DNA of 64,000 bases from Aquimonas sp041395245 (GCA_041395245.1 JAWLAY010000023.1:12239-76238), one strand, 5' to 3'. Shown: positions 15,875 through 25,740, numbered from the stretch's first letter. Made by a program: numbers and translations. Notes: a model not told the origin generated them from the sequence alone.

Positions 15875-18661
15875 TCAACGCGTTATCGGACAGCGCTGGA
15901 TGCCCAATGCCGCAGTGCTCAATTCCTGTCCAGACTCGACGGCACCCTTCCACCAGCCACCGGAGAGCGTCTGGCGCAGTGGTCCCAGTGTGTCCGCCGA
16001 AAACAGGGCTTGCTCTGCTTGCCGAGCCGCGACGCAAAGCGACGGATCACCACTCCAGTCACGCCCTCGCGTCAGCAAGCTCAGTGTCGCGGGCTTGTTC
16101 TGGCTGAGGTTGTCCGGGTCAGGAATCACGCTGCAATTCAGCACGCTATCGAACGCCGCCCCACCCAAGGTGCACAGCGAAACGTTCGGCCAGACGGCAT
16201 CGACATCGACCTCGCCGCTGCCAGTGCGCGGCAGGCTCGCAAGCACTTGCTGCGGCGTTTCGCGCAAGGCGCGCAGCAGAAGGTCGGCCTGTGCCACGGG
16301 CAGGCTGTGGCGATAGTTGAGGTAGAGCCTGTCGAGTATCGGGTAGTACCACGCGTACAGCATGAAGTACTGACCCATCGCACAACTGGCGTCGGCCTGC
16401 AGCTGCAACTCGCAGATCAGGCCTGCACTCAGGGAATTGGTGATCAAGTGACCCAGCACCTCACGCAGACGACTGTCGCAGGTCTCGCCGATCGCTCCGG
16501 GGACGAACTCGGCGCATGTCGCCAGGCTTTGCACGTATTGCAGGTTCAGCCGACCCACGGCTGACCATGAGGTGTCGTCCTGCGGATCGTTGGTGAACCG
16601 CAAGCCCGCCGCGATGCCCGCCTCCGCCAGGCGGTCCTGATGTGCCGCGCTCGGCCACAGCACATAGGCCAGAGACTGATGCCGGTTGTAGGTGTAGTCG
16701 GCGGACCCCGAGGCCGAACGGTGCCAGAGCCCGTCGCCGCTGCCACCTGAGCCGAAACTGTGTCCGGCAATATTGCTAGTACTGCCGGCGGCGTTCGGCC
16801 ATCGCCCGAAGTTGTAGTAGGCGGTGTAGGCCATCAGCCAGGACTGCGGCAACGCAAATTCCCACACCCAACGCGGATCGCCGCCGCGCAGAAATTCCGT
16901 CAATTCGATCTGAACCGGATCCCAGTAGTTGAGCTTCACCTCGTTGCTCGCCGGGTCCGGGTTTTCGGTGAATCCGAATTGCTCGTTGAATTGGATATCC
17001 GGCCAGATCTGCTGTCCGTAGGTCTTCGCGCAGGACCATTGCGAACCGATGCCGTTCTGCGCGTCCGTGCAGGCGCGATCCGCCACGGTCGCGCGATGTT
17101 TGTCCAGCACATAGCTCGCGTAGGCGTTCCAGAGCTGGGACGGATTGTTCCCCAGCAGGGGCGGCATCACCCCCGCCGCATCCAGATCCTCCACCTGTTG
17201 GCGAACGAGCAGCGGCCGCTCCAGGCGAAAGTGCGCCTGGTACGCCAGTGCGGTCAGACCATTGATCGCGTCAAAGACGCTGTCGAAGGCGCGCAGGGTC
17301 AAGCCACTGCGAAACCAGAGTGATTTCGCCTTGCCGACCTTTACCGGCTCGCTGACCCAGCCCAAGGTCAATGCCCCACCCTGCACGGATAGCGACTGCG
17401 GCTCGCGGAACGACATCCATGCATGGGCAATGCTCGCAATCAGCGTTCGTCCCGATGGCAGATCGATGCGGGTACCGATGGCGGGCCGATCAAATCGCTC
17501 GGCCGACTGCACCACGGCGCCGTTGTGTCGGTAGCTCACATCGCGTCGCCAAGGGCTGCCGCTGCCACGGGCTTGCCGGATCTCATGGTGCTCTGCTGCA
17601 CCGGCCGCAACAAAGCGGGGATTCCCGATGGTGGCCACGATCGGCACGGCGGCCGCTTCGCCACCTCTGGCCAAGGGCAAGGTCAAAGCCAGCTCCTGCA
17701 CAAGCAGGGAATCGCTGTCTGGCGCGGACTGCGGTGTCCCACAGGCGTTGCCCAACTGCACTTCCATGTCGATATCGGCCTGACCCCGGACAAAGCTCAG
17801 GGCGATGCTGTAAGGCAGGCGTCGACCGCCTGACGCGCCGCTGCAAGTGGTGCCGACCGGTGCGTCCAGCCAGCCATCAATTTGCACCTGCGCCGCGACG
17901 GGCCCCAAGCCACCGAACCAACGTGTTTGCTGCGGCTGCAAACGGCCAAGACCGGCCTGCAGATCCACCAATGGGCTGCCATCCGTTTCAGCGACCCGCA
18001 ATCGCCAACCCTCGCTGGCACTGGCGGCAACATACAGCGCGTCCAGACCGCCCTGATCGTCGCGCAGATGTATGGACCGTATCGGTTGGGCTTGCGTCCC
18101 GTCGATCTCGAACACAGCGGCCCCGGTATCGATCTGGAATCGCTGAGCGCCGAGCGTCTGCACGCTCAATGCCGCACTATCGGCCGCATCCAAGGGCGCA
18201 TCCTGGGACATGACTGCGACCACCGCCTGCGGATTCACGCCAACCGACAATTGAAGTCGGAGCCAACGAATCGGCGCCGATGTATCACTCAAGGGTCGCC
18301 CCCAACGCGAGAGAACCTGCCATTGCACGGGACGCCGCTGGCCTTGCGCATCCACCACCCACCAGCGCAGCAGATCACTGTCTTGCACGTTCAAGCCGTG
18401 CGGCAAGGCCATCACCCCATTGGCGCGCTGCACCTCCCGAGTCGTCAGGTCATTGGTGATCTGCACGCAGCTCACCAACGTGGCATCCAGAATGGGCGGA
18501 GGCGGCAAGCTATCGCCACTTACCCCGCCACTGACACACGCCGGCAAGCCACCCTCAAAGCCATTGGCGAACAGTGCCGCCTGCGCCGCGGCGTCACGCG
18601 ACTTGCCCAGGCAGAGAAAGGCGAGGATCACCAGTGCAACCCACCGAATCCGAAGGCTCAT
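15875..18661 (-). CDS. Large secreted RIFT-barrel-like protein, putative polysaccharide lyase
   Basis: Exported protein of 928 residues. After a signal peptide ending near AAAQA comes ALFANGFEGGLPAC, which resembles the C-terminal GFE tail of neighbouring secreted proteins but sits at the N-terminus. The next region, with QWQVLSRWGRP and IRWLRLQLSV, resembles the N-terminal RIFT-barrel domain of the PcRGLX/YetA exo-lyase group. The C-terminal half is rich in Trp and Tyr, compatible with the alpha/alpha toroid of such enzymes, for example QSWLMAYTAYYNFGRWP. Substrate unknown. Third gene of an operon with the two genes before it. ATG at 18661 is used because AGGA lies 9 bases ahead; another in-frame ATG is at 18670. 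Confidence 0.6.
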   Translation of the reverse strand: MSLRIRWVALVILAFLCLGKSRDAAAQAALFANGFEGGLPACVSGGVSGDSLPPPPILDATLVSCVQITNDLTTREVQRANGVMALPHGLNVQDSDLLRWWVVDAQGQRRPVQWQVLSRWGRPLSDTSAPIRWLRLQLSVGVNPQAVVAVMSQDAPLDAADSAALSVQTLGAQRFQIDTGAAVFEIDGTQAQPIRSIHLRDDQGGLDALYVAASASEGWRLRVAETDGSPLVDLQAGLGRLQPQQTRWFGGLGPVAAQVQIDGWLDAPVGTTCSGASGGRRLPYSIALSFVRGQADIDMEVQLGNACGTPQSAPDSDSLLVQELALTLPLARGGEAAAVPIVATIGNPRFVAAGAAEHHEIRQARGSGSPWRRDVSYRHNGAVVQSAERFDRPAIGTRIDLPSGRTLIASIAHAWMSFREPQSLSVQGGALTLGWVSEPVKVGKAKSLWFRSGLTLRAFDSVFDAINGLTALAYQAHFRLERPLLVRQQVEDLDAAGVMPPLLGNNPSQLWNAYASYVLDKHRATVADRACTDAQNGIGSQWSCAKTYGQQIWPDIQFNEQFGFTENPDPASNEVKLNYWDPVQIELTEFLRGGDPRWVWEFALPQSWLMAYTAYYNFGRWPNAAGSTSNIAGHSFGSGGSGDGLWHRSASGSADYTYNRHQSLAYVLWPSAAHQDRLAEAGIAAGLRFTNDPQDDTSWSAVGRLNLQYVQSLATCAEFVPGAIGETCDSRLREVLGHLITNSLSAGLICELQLQADASCAMGQYFMLYAWYYPILDRLYLNYRHSLPVAQADLLLRALRETPQQVLASLPRTGSGEVDVDAVWPNVSLCTLGGAAFDSVLNCSVIPDPDNLSQNKPATLSLLTRGRDWSGDPSLCVAARQAEQALFSADTLGPLRQTLSGGWWKGAVESGQELSTAALGIQRCPITR

Positions 18662-18690
18662 CGGTTTCATTCCTAGGTCAGTTGTATCGC

Positions 18691-18993
18691 TCAGGGCTCG
18701 AAGCCATCGCGAAAGATGCTCCCGGACACCGGTGCCCCCAGTCGGAAACCCTCCGCCATCCGGAGAATCGGTCGTGCACCTTCTACCGGCGCCGTGACGT
18801 TCCCGCCTTCCAGCCCGAACGGTTGTCCGATCAGCTCCCGCATCGCCCAGCGACCGTCAGCCGACGTCACCGACGCTCCAGGCGCCCACGTCCACTGCTT
18901 CAGTTCCCATGTCCCACCCGCTCTGAGCGGGGCCGACGGCATGCCGAGCAAGGCAAGGAGACATGCGGCATGACGCATCCCACGGCGGCTCAT
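18691..18993 (-). CDS. Small secreted protein with DGFE-type C-terminal tail
   Basis: Exported protein of 100 residues. A signal peptide with two Arg residues and a hydrophobic core ends near PSAPLRA. The short mature part, starting GGTWELKQWTWAPGAS, includes WAMRELIGQPFGLEGG and MAEGFRLG, and the protein ends in SIFRDGFEP. The same ending occurs in four other secreted proteins between 23.7 and 32.7 kb. Its start overlaps the stop of the upstream gene in an ATGA, and the next gene begins about 30 bases after its stop, so it is the middle member of a three-gene operon. No known family. Confidence 0.6.
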   Translation of the reverse strand: MSRRGMRHAACLLALLGMPSAPLRAGGTWELKQWTWAPGASVTSADGRWAMRELIGQPFGLEGGNVTAPVEGARPILRMAEGFRLGAPVSGSIFRDGFEP

Positions 18994-20870
18994 AACTCAC
19001 CGCAGTCGCTGTACTGACAGCGCTGATAGCGGAGGTCCTGCGCGCTGGCGTCGTAATAGACGACGCCAACGCCGCCAGAACGCAGGCGCTTGGCGTCCAA
19101 TCGCGTCGGCGTCACGGAAACCGGCACCGTGATCGGTGATGAACTGGCGAACGTGTCGATGTCGGACAGGCTCCACACGCGCAAGGGAAAACTTGCGTCC
19201 GTGATGCTGCTGACAATGATCGGCGCCCCTTCCAGGCGGGGTACGACCGCCGTCCCATTGGCAAGCAATCCACCCAGCGAGACGGCAGCAGATCGTTGCG
19301 CGCACGACTCGTCGTAACAGGTGACGAACTTGCGTGAACTAGTCGCCAGATCGGAGAACGTGATCCACCGGCGTTGCTCGCCGCCGACCACCCAGGTGCC
19401 GGTGGCGAGCTGCGATCCAAATTGTCCTTGTGCAATGGTGTGCGTCGAGCGGGTTGCACAACTGGCGTCCTGACATTGAACCGCCTGAACCCGACCGTCC
19501 GCGTTTTGTCCGGTCGCGTTAGTAAGCACGACAAAGAAGGGCAACGTACTGCTGTCATCCAGATCCCGTGCCGCGGCAACAGCGCCGGTCGGCGCGCCGA
19601 CGAGGGGCAAATTGTCAAGCGCAGTAATCGGCGCACCCAGACACTGCGGGTCGGCACAGCGGGCGTACTTGTAGCGTTGGTTGGTGACATCCAGATAGAC
19701 CACGGCATAGTTGCTGCCGTAGCGCACGATCTCGGCGAATCGCCCAACGTCGCCCGTGCTGTCGATGGTGCGAATCGTCGCCCCGCCCGTGCAGTCCTGA
19801 TTACCACAGGAGGCGACCTGAAGGTCATCTTGCGCCGTGTCGTAGTAGACCATCACGGGCAGGTTCTGGCTGTTGTGCATGAGGCTGACGTACTCACCTA
19901 CGCCGCCGGTCGCGATCTCCACGGTGGTCGGCGCCGGTGACGCACAGGCTTCATTGGCGCACCGAACGAACTTCAGCGAGCCGCCGTTGGCGGTGTCGAA
20001 ATACGCCACTTCGATCGAACTCGTACTCGAACGACGACTGATGGACAGGTGCGAGCCGACATTGCCCGCACTGGCCAAGATCACCGATGCGGCAGGCGTC
20101 ACCGTATCGATATAGACGCATTGCACCGACCCGTCGGCGTTGATCTTGCGAATCGAGGCCCGCGGAGAGGTTGGACACTCACCGCTGATCGGCAATTGCC
20201 CAGCTGTGCCGGGCGCTGCGGCTGACAGGGTGACGACGCCACCGCTCTGTTGCACCACGATTCCCGATCCGGGTGTGGCGGTCACGCTGCTGACGACCGA
20301 TTGGCAGCTTGGCTGACCCGTGCTCGAGATATTGCTCAACGCGGATCCGGCCGGACATCCCGCTGCGAGGCGGCGCTGGATGCCCCAGCTGATGTCGGTG
20401 CTGTTCACGTCGCGCGCGTCGAGTGTCCCGTCGGCAACGCCAGCACCGGTGACGCTGCCGCCGGCCACCGAGATCGCTCGCGCAGCGTAGGGAACCGGCA
20501 CGGGAACGCCCGCCATGGAAAGCACCTCGTAACCGCCCAGCGTCCCCGCGTCACCGAAGTCGCCGTCCCGGACACTGACCTCGAAGGTGACAAAGCCGTC
20601 ACTGGCGAAGATATTGCCCAGGTCGATTGCCACCTGAAACAGGCCATTGGCGACCTCGACATCGTCCTCCACATGAAGCGCGCCGAAGACGACGCCATCA
20701 AGCATCGGTTGAAAAGCCAAATCGACCGTGCCGTTGTAAGGCGCACCATCACGGGTCAGATACCCGTGGTAGTGAAACGCGGTCGGTGCCTGCGCATGCG
20801 CGCACGGGATGGTCAGGGTTGCCAGTGCTGCAACCAGCAGTGCAAGAATGGATCTGATAGCAAGGTGCAT
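18990..20870 (-). CDS. Large secreted beta-propeller-like protein with Cys-pair repeats
   Basis: Exported protein of 626 residues. After the signal peptide ending AHAQA there is a domain resembling those at the N-terminus of many tail-fibre-like exported proteins: FHYHGYLTRDGAPYNGTVDL through PVPYAARAI. The C-terminal two thirds is a series of about seven repeats of 45-55 residues. Each has a YYD or YFD strand and a closing pair of cysteines, such as FVRCANEAC, VASCGNQDC, YARCADPQC, VQCQDASC and YQRCQYSDC. The Cys pairs likely form disulfides that close propeller blades. The ATG at 20870 has a GGAGG ribosome site. First gene of a three-gene unit of exported proteins. Ligand unknown. Confidence 0.65.
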   Translation of the reverse strand: MHLAIRSILALLVAALATLTIPCAHAQAPTAFHYHGYLTRDGAPYNGTVDLAFQPMLDGVVFGALHVEDDVEVANGLFQVAIDLGNIFASDGFVTFEVSVRDGDFGDAGTLGGYEVLSMAGVPVPVPYAARAISVAGGSVTGAGVADGTLDARDVNSTDISWGIQRRLAAGCPAGSALSNISSTGQPSCQSVVSSVTATPGSGIVVQQSGGVVTLSAAAPGTAGQLPISGECPTSPRASIRKINADGSVQCVYIDTVTPAASVILASAGNVGSHLSISRRSSTSSIEVAYFDTANGGSLKFVRCANEACASPAPTTVEIATGGVGEYVSLMHNSQNLPVMVYYDTAQDDLQVASCGNQDCTGGATIRTIDSTGDVGRFAEIVRYGSNYAVVYLDVTNQRYKYARCADPQCLGAPITALDNLPLVGAPTGAVAAARDLDDSSTLPFFVVLTNATGQNADGRVQAVQCQDASCATRSTHTIAQGQFGSQLATGTWVVGGEQRRWITFSDLATSSRKFVTCYDESCAQRSAAVSLGGLLANGTAVVPRLEGAPIIVSSITDASFPLRVWSLSDIDTFASSSPITVPVSVTPTRLDAKRLRSGGVGVVYYDASAQDLRYQRCQYSDCGEL

Positions 20871-20947
20871 AGCGTCTTCCTCCGGCATTGCGTGGTATGA
20901 CGCAGCAGAGCACGTTCATTCTCATCACCACCCCATTCCTCCTTGGG

Positions 20948-20976
20948 TTGACAGGAACGGATGCGTTCGCTATCCG
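20948..20976 (+). promoter_or_regulatory. Candidate sigma-70-type promoter for the NarL-type pair
   Basis: TTGACA at 20948-20953 is followed after 17 bases by TATCCG at 20971-20976. The -35 box is perfect and the -10 box is weak. It lies about 105 bases before the response regulator start and points the right way. Confidence 0.35.
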
Positions 20977-21082
20977 TAGCGCGCGCAAGCATTCGGAAGC
21001 CGTTGTCAAGCCGGAAGTGCGGGTAGACGACGCCTGAACTGCGCCGCAGTCTGGCGATGTCCTGCTCCTCATCCGGTGCCTT

Positions 21083-21769
21083 ATGAACGATCCAGCTCGG
21101 CCTGCTCCACGTATTGCGCTTGTCGAAGACGACATCGACACTCGACGCGCCGTGTTGAACCGCTTGTTCAGTGAACGAGATATCCATCTGGCCTTTGAAG
21201 CCGGGTCCATCGCGCAGGCCAGGCAGTGCTGGGAGGAGTTGGACTTTGATGTGCTGTTGGTGGATTTGGGTCTGCCCGATGGCTCAGGCCTCGACCTGAT
21301 CAGCGAAGCGCGCCAGCGCTTCCCTTCCGCGTTGATCATGGTGCTCAGCGTGTTCGGCGACGAACAGAAGCTGATCGCGGCGATCGAGCGTGGCGCCAAG
21401 GGATATCTGTTGAAGGACGAAACTTCGATCGGCCTAACGCAGGCAATCGATGATCTGTGGGCCGGTGGCTCACCGATCAGTCCCGCCATTGCACGACATC
21501 TGGTCAGGCGGCTGGCACGTGTTGATCCAGTCCCCGGTGCCAGAACGGACAACGCGGCCATCAACAACATGCTGACCGGGCGCGAACGCGAGGTGCTGCA
21601 ATTGTCGGCCAAGGGATTCAACCACGCCGAAGTGGCGCTGCTGCTTGGCCTCAGCAAGAACACCATTGCCTCGTATACGCGAACCATCTACGAGAAGCTG
21701 GAAGTGCATTCGCGACAGGAAGCGCTGTTCGAAGCAGATCGTCTTGGCTTGTTGTCTCCGACGAACTGA
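21083..21769 (+). CDS. NarL/LuxR-family response regulator
   Basis: DNA-binding response regulator of 228 residues. The receiver domain has IALVEDDIDT, the phosphoacceptor Asp in VLLVDLGLPDGSG, Ser in VLSVFG and Lys in YLLKDE. The C-terminal LuxR-type helix-turn-helix runs MLTGREREVLQLSAKGFNHA to YTRTIYEKLEVHSRQEAL. The kinase gene starts 6 bases after its stop, so the pair is cotranscribed and surely cognate. The regulated genes are not known; the divergent operon of secreted proteins and the convergent beta-helix gene are the nearest candidates. Confidence 0.92.
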   Translation: MNDPARPAPRIALVEDDIDTRRAVLNRLFSERDIHLAFEAGSIAQARQCWEELDFDVLLVDLGLPDGSGLDLISEARQRFPSALIMVLSVFGDEQKLIAAIERGAKGYLLKDETSIGLTQAIDDLWAGGSPISPAIARHLVRRLARVDPVPGARTDNAAINNMLTGREREVLQLSAKGFNHAEVALLLGLSKNTIASYTRTIYEKLEVHSRQEALFEADRLGLLSPTN

Positions 21770-21775
21770 ACGCCC

Positions 21776-23671
21776 ATGCGCAAGGCTCTGGCACTCGTTT
21801 GCGGCGGTGCAGCCATTGCACTGGCACTGATCCTTGGCCTGAATCATCTGACCACCACGCCATTGCCCGACAGCGCCGTTCGAGTCCTCGACGCGGAACG
21901 CAGCCTCGACCCGGCGCTCGACCCCCATGCCATCGACGCAGCAAGCTGGACGCCAATTCCGCTTCCGGACGATGCCCCCTTCGTCGCGGCAGCACCACGG
22001 CAACGGGCGTGGTATCGACTACGGATCCCGGCGCCTGCCACGCCAGATCGACTTCACTCTCTGCTGTTTGCCACGCCCTATGCGGCACTGAAGATCTGGA
22101 TCAATGGGCAACTGATCGCGGACGCCGGCATCGCTCGCTCGCCGGTTCCGGAATATCGACACGCCCTCCGTTACACGATTGCGCCGAGCCTGTGGCATGC
22201 AGGAAGCAATGAAGTCACGATCCTCAGTGTCGCGCAGACCCGCGAAACCGGCCTGGGCCAGGTATGGCTCGGGGATGCCGCGCAGATGGCGCGTTACAAG
22301 TCACAACGCAATCTGATCGAGAAGCGCTGGCCCACCACCTCGATCCAGATCATCCTCGTACTCGCCGTGGTCCTGCTCGCGTTCTTTTCCGTTCGTCCCG
22401 GCGACACCGCATTTGCCTGGTTCGCCGCGTCCCTGGGGAGTTGGGCCCTTCATGCCTCGCTCCAACAACGCAGTACGCCGCTACCCTGGTGGCCCAACTT
22501 CACCTATCCACTGACACTGATCGCTCTGGTCTGGTTCGCGCTGTTCGGTTTGATGTTCGTGCGCGCACTTTGCCAGCGCCCGCAACGAGCCTGGCTGATC
22601 GCCGCCTGGAGCTTTGCATTGCTCGTCAGCGCATTACTGACCGCCATTACCCTCGCTGGAAGTGGCACAACACCCCGGTCCGGCGGACTGATTCTAGTCG
22701 TCCCCGGCGTGTTGCTCATTGGCATGGGCATCGTCGGAACGCTTTGGCAATCGGTGAATGCACAGCCAAGCAACCGCGAGACCTCCGCATTGCTTTTGCT
22801 CGCCAGCCTGTTGCTGACCATCGGGCTACGTGACTGGATGCGCGATCTCGGGTTGATCGCCAATGCCGGCGAGATCGCCTATCTGCCCTTCGCGGTGCCT
22901 GCCGTATTTCTGGTGTTTGGCGGCATGCTGCTGCATCGCCATGCCGCCGCCCTGCGAGCCGTGGAGCAGGCCAATCTGAACCTGGAGCGCAAGGTCGAGG
23001 AGAAAACCCGCGACCTCGAAACCAACTACAAGCGGCTTGCCGAATTTGAAGGCCAGCGCGCTCGCGCGGAAGAGCGTGATCGCCTGGTGCGTGAAATGCA
23101 TGATGGCGTCGGGGGACACCTGGTCCATGCGCTTGCCCTGTCAGAGCGCCTCGACGACGCCAAACCGCTGAGTGACGCCATTCGCGATTGTCTCGACGAC
23201 CTTCGCGTTGTCATGGATACCGCCAACATCGAAAACGAGCGACTCAACGACGCTCTGGCGACGTTCCGCGAGCGCATTGATCGCCGCCTCCACGCGCTGG
23301 GCATCGCGCTGCACTGGGACTTCACCCGTATGCCCGAGCTGCCATGCGTCGGTCCGCAGGCAACGTTACACATCCTTCGCATGCTGCAGGAGTTGATCAC
23401 CAACGTCATCAAACATGCGGCCGCCCAGCGATTGCTCATTTCGATTGATCTCTGCGACGCGAATGGAAAGGACGAACCGGCGGCACTGCAGATGCACCTC
23501 GAGGATGACGGGTGCGGCTTCTCAGTGCAGGAAAAGGCCCGCGGCCGCGGTCTTGGCAATGTCAGAAAGCGAGTAGAGGAATGGGGCGGGTCGATGCAAG
23601 TCAGCACCCAGCCCGGCAAAGGCACCCGTGTTCAAATCGCCTTCCCCATGCCGCAGCGGCAGCAGGCGTGA
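21776..23671 (+). CDS. Sensor histidine kinase, HisKA_3 type with 7-helix membrane region
   Basis: Sensor kinase of 631 residues, partner of the NarL-type regulator just upstream. An N-terminal helix is followed by an extracytoplasmic beta domain of about 150 residues, with WYRLRIPAPA and KIWINGQLIADAG, like the domain attached to 7TMR-DISM receptors. About seven membrane helices follow between residues 185 and 395, and then a coiled coil (LNLERKVEEKTRDLETNY). The phosphoacceptor His is in REMHDGVGGHLVHAL. The ATPase part has the N-box LQELITNVIKHA, the G1 motif EDDGCGF and GRGLGNVRKRV. All catalytic motifs look intact. Such 7TMR-DISM domains often sense carbohydrates or other small ligands. 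Confidence 0.85.
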   Translation: MRKALALVCGGAAIALALILGLNHLTTTPLPDSAVRVLDAERSLDPALDPHAIDAASWTPIPLPDDAPFVAAAPRQRAWYRLRIPAPATPDRLHSLLFATPYAALKIWINGQLIADAGIARSPVPEYRHALRYTIAPSLWHAGSNEVTILSVAQTRETGLGQVWLGDAAQMARYKSQRNLIEKRWPTTSIQIILVLAVVLLAFFSVRPGDTAFAWFAASLGSWALHASLQQRSTPLPWWPNFTYPLTLIALVWFALFGLMFVRALCQRPQRAWLIAAWSFALLVSALLTAITLAGSGTTPRSGGLILVVPGVLLIGMGIVGTLWQSVNAQPSNRETSALLLLASLLLTIGLRDWMRDLGLIANAGEIAYLPFAVPAVFLVFGGMLLHRHAAALRAVEQANLNLERKVEEKTRDLETNYKRLAEFEGQRARAEERDRLVREMHDGVGGHLVHALALSERLDDAKPLSDAIRDCLDDLRVVMDTANIENERLNDALATFRERIDRRLHALGIALHWDFTRMPELPCVGPQATLHILRMLQELITNVIKHAAAQRLLISIDLCDANGKDEPAALQMHLEDDGCGFSVQEKARGRGLGNVRKRVEEWGGSMQVSTQPGKGTRVQIAFPMPQRQQA

Positions 23672-23678
23672 GCCTCGC

Positions 23679-25424
23679 CTATTCGAAACCGTCAGCGAAC
23701 ACCCCCGCTGCGCCGCCCACTATGTACTCGAACGCACCGACATCCGGCAGCACATCGCGGGGGTTGCCCATGACATCCGCGCTGCTGCTCAGCAGTGGAT
23801 CACCGGCATCGCGTGCCGCGCTGTTCTCCAACAACCGGAACCCCTCGAGAACACCCGAAGCCGGATCGGCGAATCCCGGATCAACCATTGCCGAGTGCAG
23901 ATCCCAGGCCGACAGGGATTGCCAAGCGGCGAGCGCCCCGGCCCCATCATTCCACTCAGCAAGCGATGCGCGCGTGGTGTCGCACAGATTGTGGTCTATC
24001 GCGACATAGCCAGACCAGGGCACGCCCAAGTCGAAGCAATTGAAGCCACTGTCCCCACCTTCGAACCGAACGGCGTTGGAGACCACCACGGCCCCTTGAC
24101 CCGAACCGGCACGCACATCCACCCCCGAATGGGCCTGGTTCGAGGCGAAATAGAGCGAGTTGTTGCGAACGATGACGTCGACATCCACCAGGTCTTCAGG
24201 TGTCGGGGTCAGCGGTGATACGGCAATACCGCGTGTCGCCATCTGCTGGGTCTGGACCACCAGATTGTCTTCGACGACGCACTGTTGGCAGGCGCCAACA
24301 CTGATCGCGACATTGCCAACATCGAAAATGCGATTTCCGCGAAGGATGAGCCCCTGGAACCCTTCGACACCCCAACTGCCCGTATAACCCGGCACAACCG
24401 ATATTCCCCAACATCCAGCGTTGGCGAGGCCCGGCAGCTCACGCACCTCGTTGTCCTCGATACGCAGGTCGACGTGATAGCCATGCACGACCAGCGAGGT
24501 GGCACTGCACGAACCCGCACCATCCAGGGTTGATTGCAGCAAGGAGTTGCCTCGGATGCGCATGCCTTGAGTGTGACCTGAGGCGTAGATGTTGTGGTCG
24601 AACGTGGCAACAGAGCCGTTCCTTGCAAACGAGTTGCGAACGATCTGCGATCCACTGGAGCCGCCGAGCCAGCCATGTTGATGATTGTCATGGATGGCGG
24701 AGTCTTGCAGGATGATTCGCTCATTGCGCCCATCGCAGAGCGGATCCGCTGCATCACACGCGTTGCTGCCCGCCACGTGCACTGCAATCTGGAAACCAGC
24801 GATATCCAGTCGCAGCAGGCTCACGTCATCGACATCGTTATACGCAAAAACGCCGAAGCCACCGACTCCCTGCAGCACCAGGTCTTCGAACTGGTAGCCC
24901 TCCTCATGGTTGGCGGATCCACCGTCCGCCAGATCAAACATGGCATCGGCATTGGTTCTCTGCAGTAACGGTCTACCCTCGTCGCCATCCGACCAGTCCG
25001 CCTGGTACATGCCGACCTTGCACGGCAGTGCCGCCGTGCATTGGGCGTTGGTCCAACGACTGGGCGACTGGGCATCAATCTGCCAATGCCCACCCGCGCA
25101 GAAGCGCACGGCGTCGCCTGCGGCAAGACTGGAGAACGCCAGCCGCGCCTTGTCATAGGTTCGCCAAGGCTGACCCATCTGACCCGTCGCCGCGTCATTG
25201 CCGGCGACGCAATTGGCATCGGCTGCCGGCCCGCAGTCGCACACATGAAAATCGGTGGCCTGTGCGCCGGTTTGCACAAGTAGCCCGACGAGGCCCGCCA
25301 AGGCCACTCGCACCCGAATATCGTGATGGACAGAAAAGCCACCACTCGATCGACGCCAGACCAAGACCGCGCTGCCCACGGTACGGATCCCGACCTCGCG
25401 ATCTTCCTCGAGAATCCTGTGCAT
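23679..25424 (-). CDS. Secreted right-handed parallel beta-helix protein with DGFE tail
   Basis: Exported protein of about 581 residues. A hydrophobic stretch, VALAGLVGLLVQTGAQA, precedes the mature start TDFHVCDCGPAADANC. The body holds many short repeats of the parallel beta-helix type, such as NSFARNGSVATFDHNIYASG, IRGNSLLQ, LRIEDNEVREL, LILRGNRIFDVGN and CVVEDNLVVQT. Such folds are common in carbohydrate-active or adhesive proteins. It ends VGAFEYIVGGAAGVFADGFE, with the tail shared by other proteins here. The start is uncertain: the ATG at 25424 has a GAGG site, but leaves a long N-region; GTG codons lie at 25466 and 25379. Confidence 0.65.
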   Translation of the reverse strand: MHRILEEDREVGIRTVGSAVLVWRRSSGGFSVHHDIRVRVALAGLVGLLVQTGAQATDFHVCDCGPAADANCVAGNDAATGQMGQPWRTYDKARLAFSSLAAGDAVRFCAGGHWQIDAQSPSRWTNAQCTAALPCKVGMYQADWSDGDEGRPLLQRTNADAMFDLADGGSANHEEGYQFEDLVLQGVGGFGVFAYNDVDDVSLLRLDIAGFQIAVHVAGSNACDAADPLCDGRNERIILQDSAIHDNHQHGWLGGSSGSQIVRNSFARNGSVATFDHNIYASGHTQGMRIRGNSLLQSTLDGAGSCSATSLVVHGYHVDLRIEDNEVRELPGLANAGCWGISVVPGYTGSWGVEGFQGLILRGNRIFDVGNVAISVGACQQCVVEDNLVVQTQQMATRGIAVSPLTPTPEDLVDVDVIVRNNSLYFASNQAHSGVDVRAGSGQGAVVVSNAVRFEGGDSGFNCFDLGVPWSGYVAIDHNLCDTTRASLAEWNDGAGALAAWQSLSAWDLHSAMVDPGFADPASGVLEGFRLLENSAARDAGDPLLSSSADVMGNPRDVLPDVGAFEYIVGGAAGVFADGFE

Positions 25425-25740
25425 GCGCGCGCCCTCGTGTCGTCTGCAAGCGTCGATGATCGCCACTGACCGTCCGGCTGTCTCCCCGCACTCAGAGGTT
25501 GACCGCGCTCACGGCACGCGATAGCGCCCGTAACAGGGTGTTGAAAACCACCCCGTTACGGCGAGTCACGGATCGCTCGCACCAAGATCAAGCGTGTCAA
25601 TTGCTTGATCTTCCGTGTCTGTCGCGGGCACGCACCTTGACGAGACCTGTTGAAAACGGGCAGCAGAACCCTCTTCACATCCTGATATGCGGTCACCCTG
25701 CGGACAGATCCGACTTATCCTCGAGCCACAACATCCGGAT
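25425..25740. other. Intergenic stretch between the beta-helix and rluE genes
   Basis: About 315 bases with no convincing gene. It contains the inverted repeat at 25529-25560 and a second TGTTGAAAAC string near 25648, and otherwise nothing I can name. Confidence 0.5.
25529..25560. repeat. Inverted repeat with TGTTGAAAA core
   Basis: CGTAACAGGGTG (25529-25540) pairs with CACCCCGTTACG (25549-25560) around the loop TTGAAAAC, with one G-T type mismatch. The AGGGTGTTGAAAA string resembles the ends of several insertion sequence families, so this may be a scar of a mobile element. It could also act as a hairpin, but there is no T-run after it on either strand. Confidence 0.45.
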
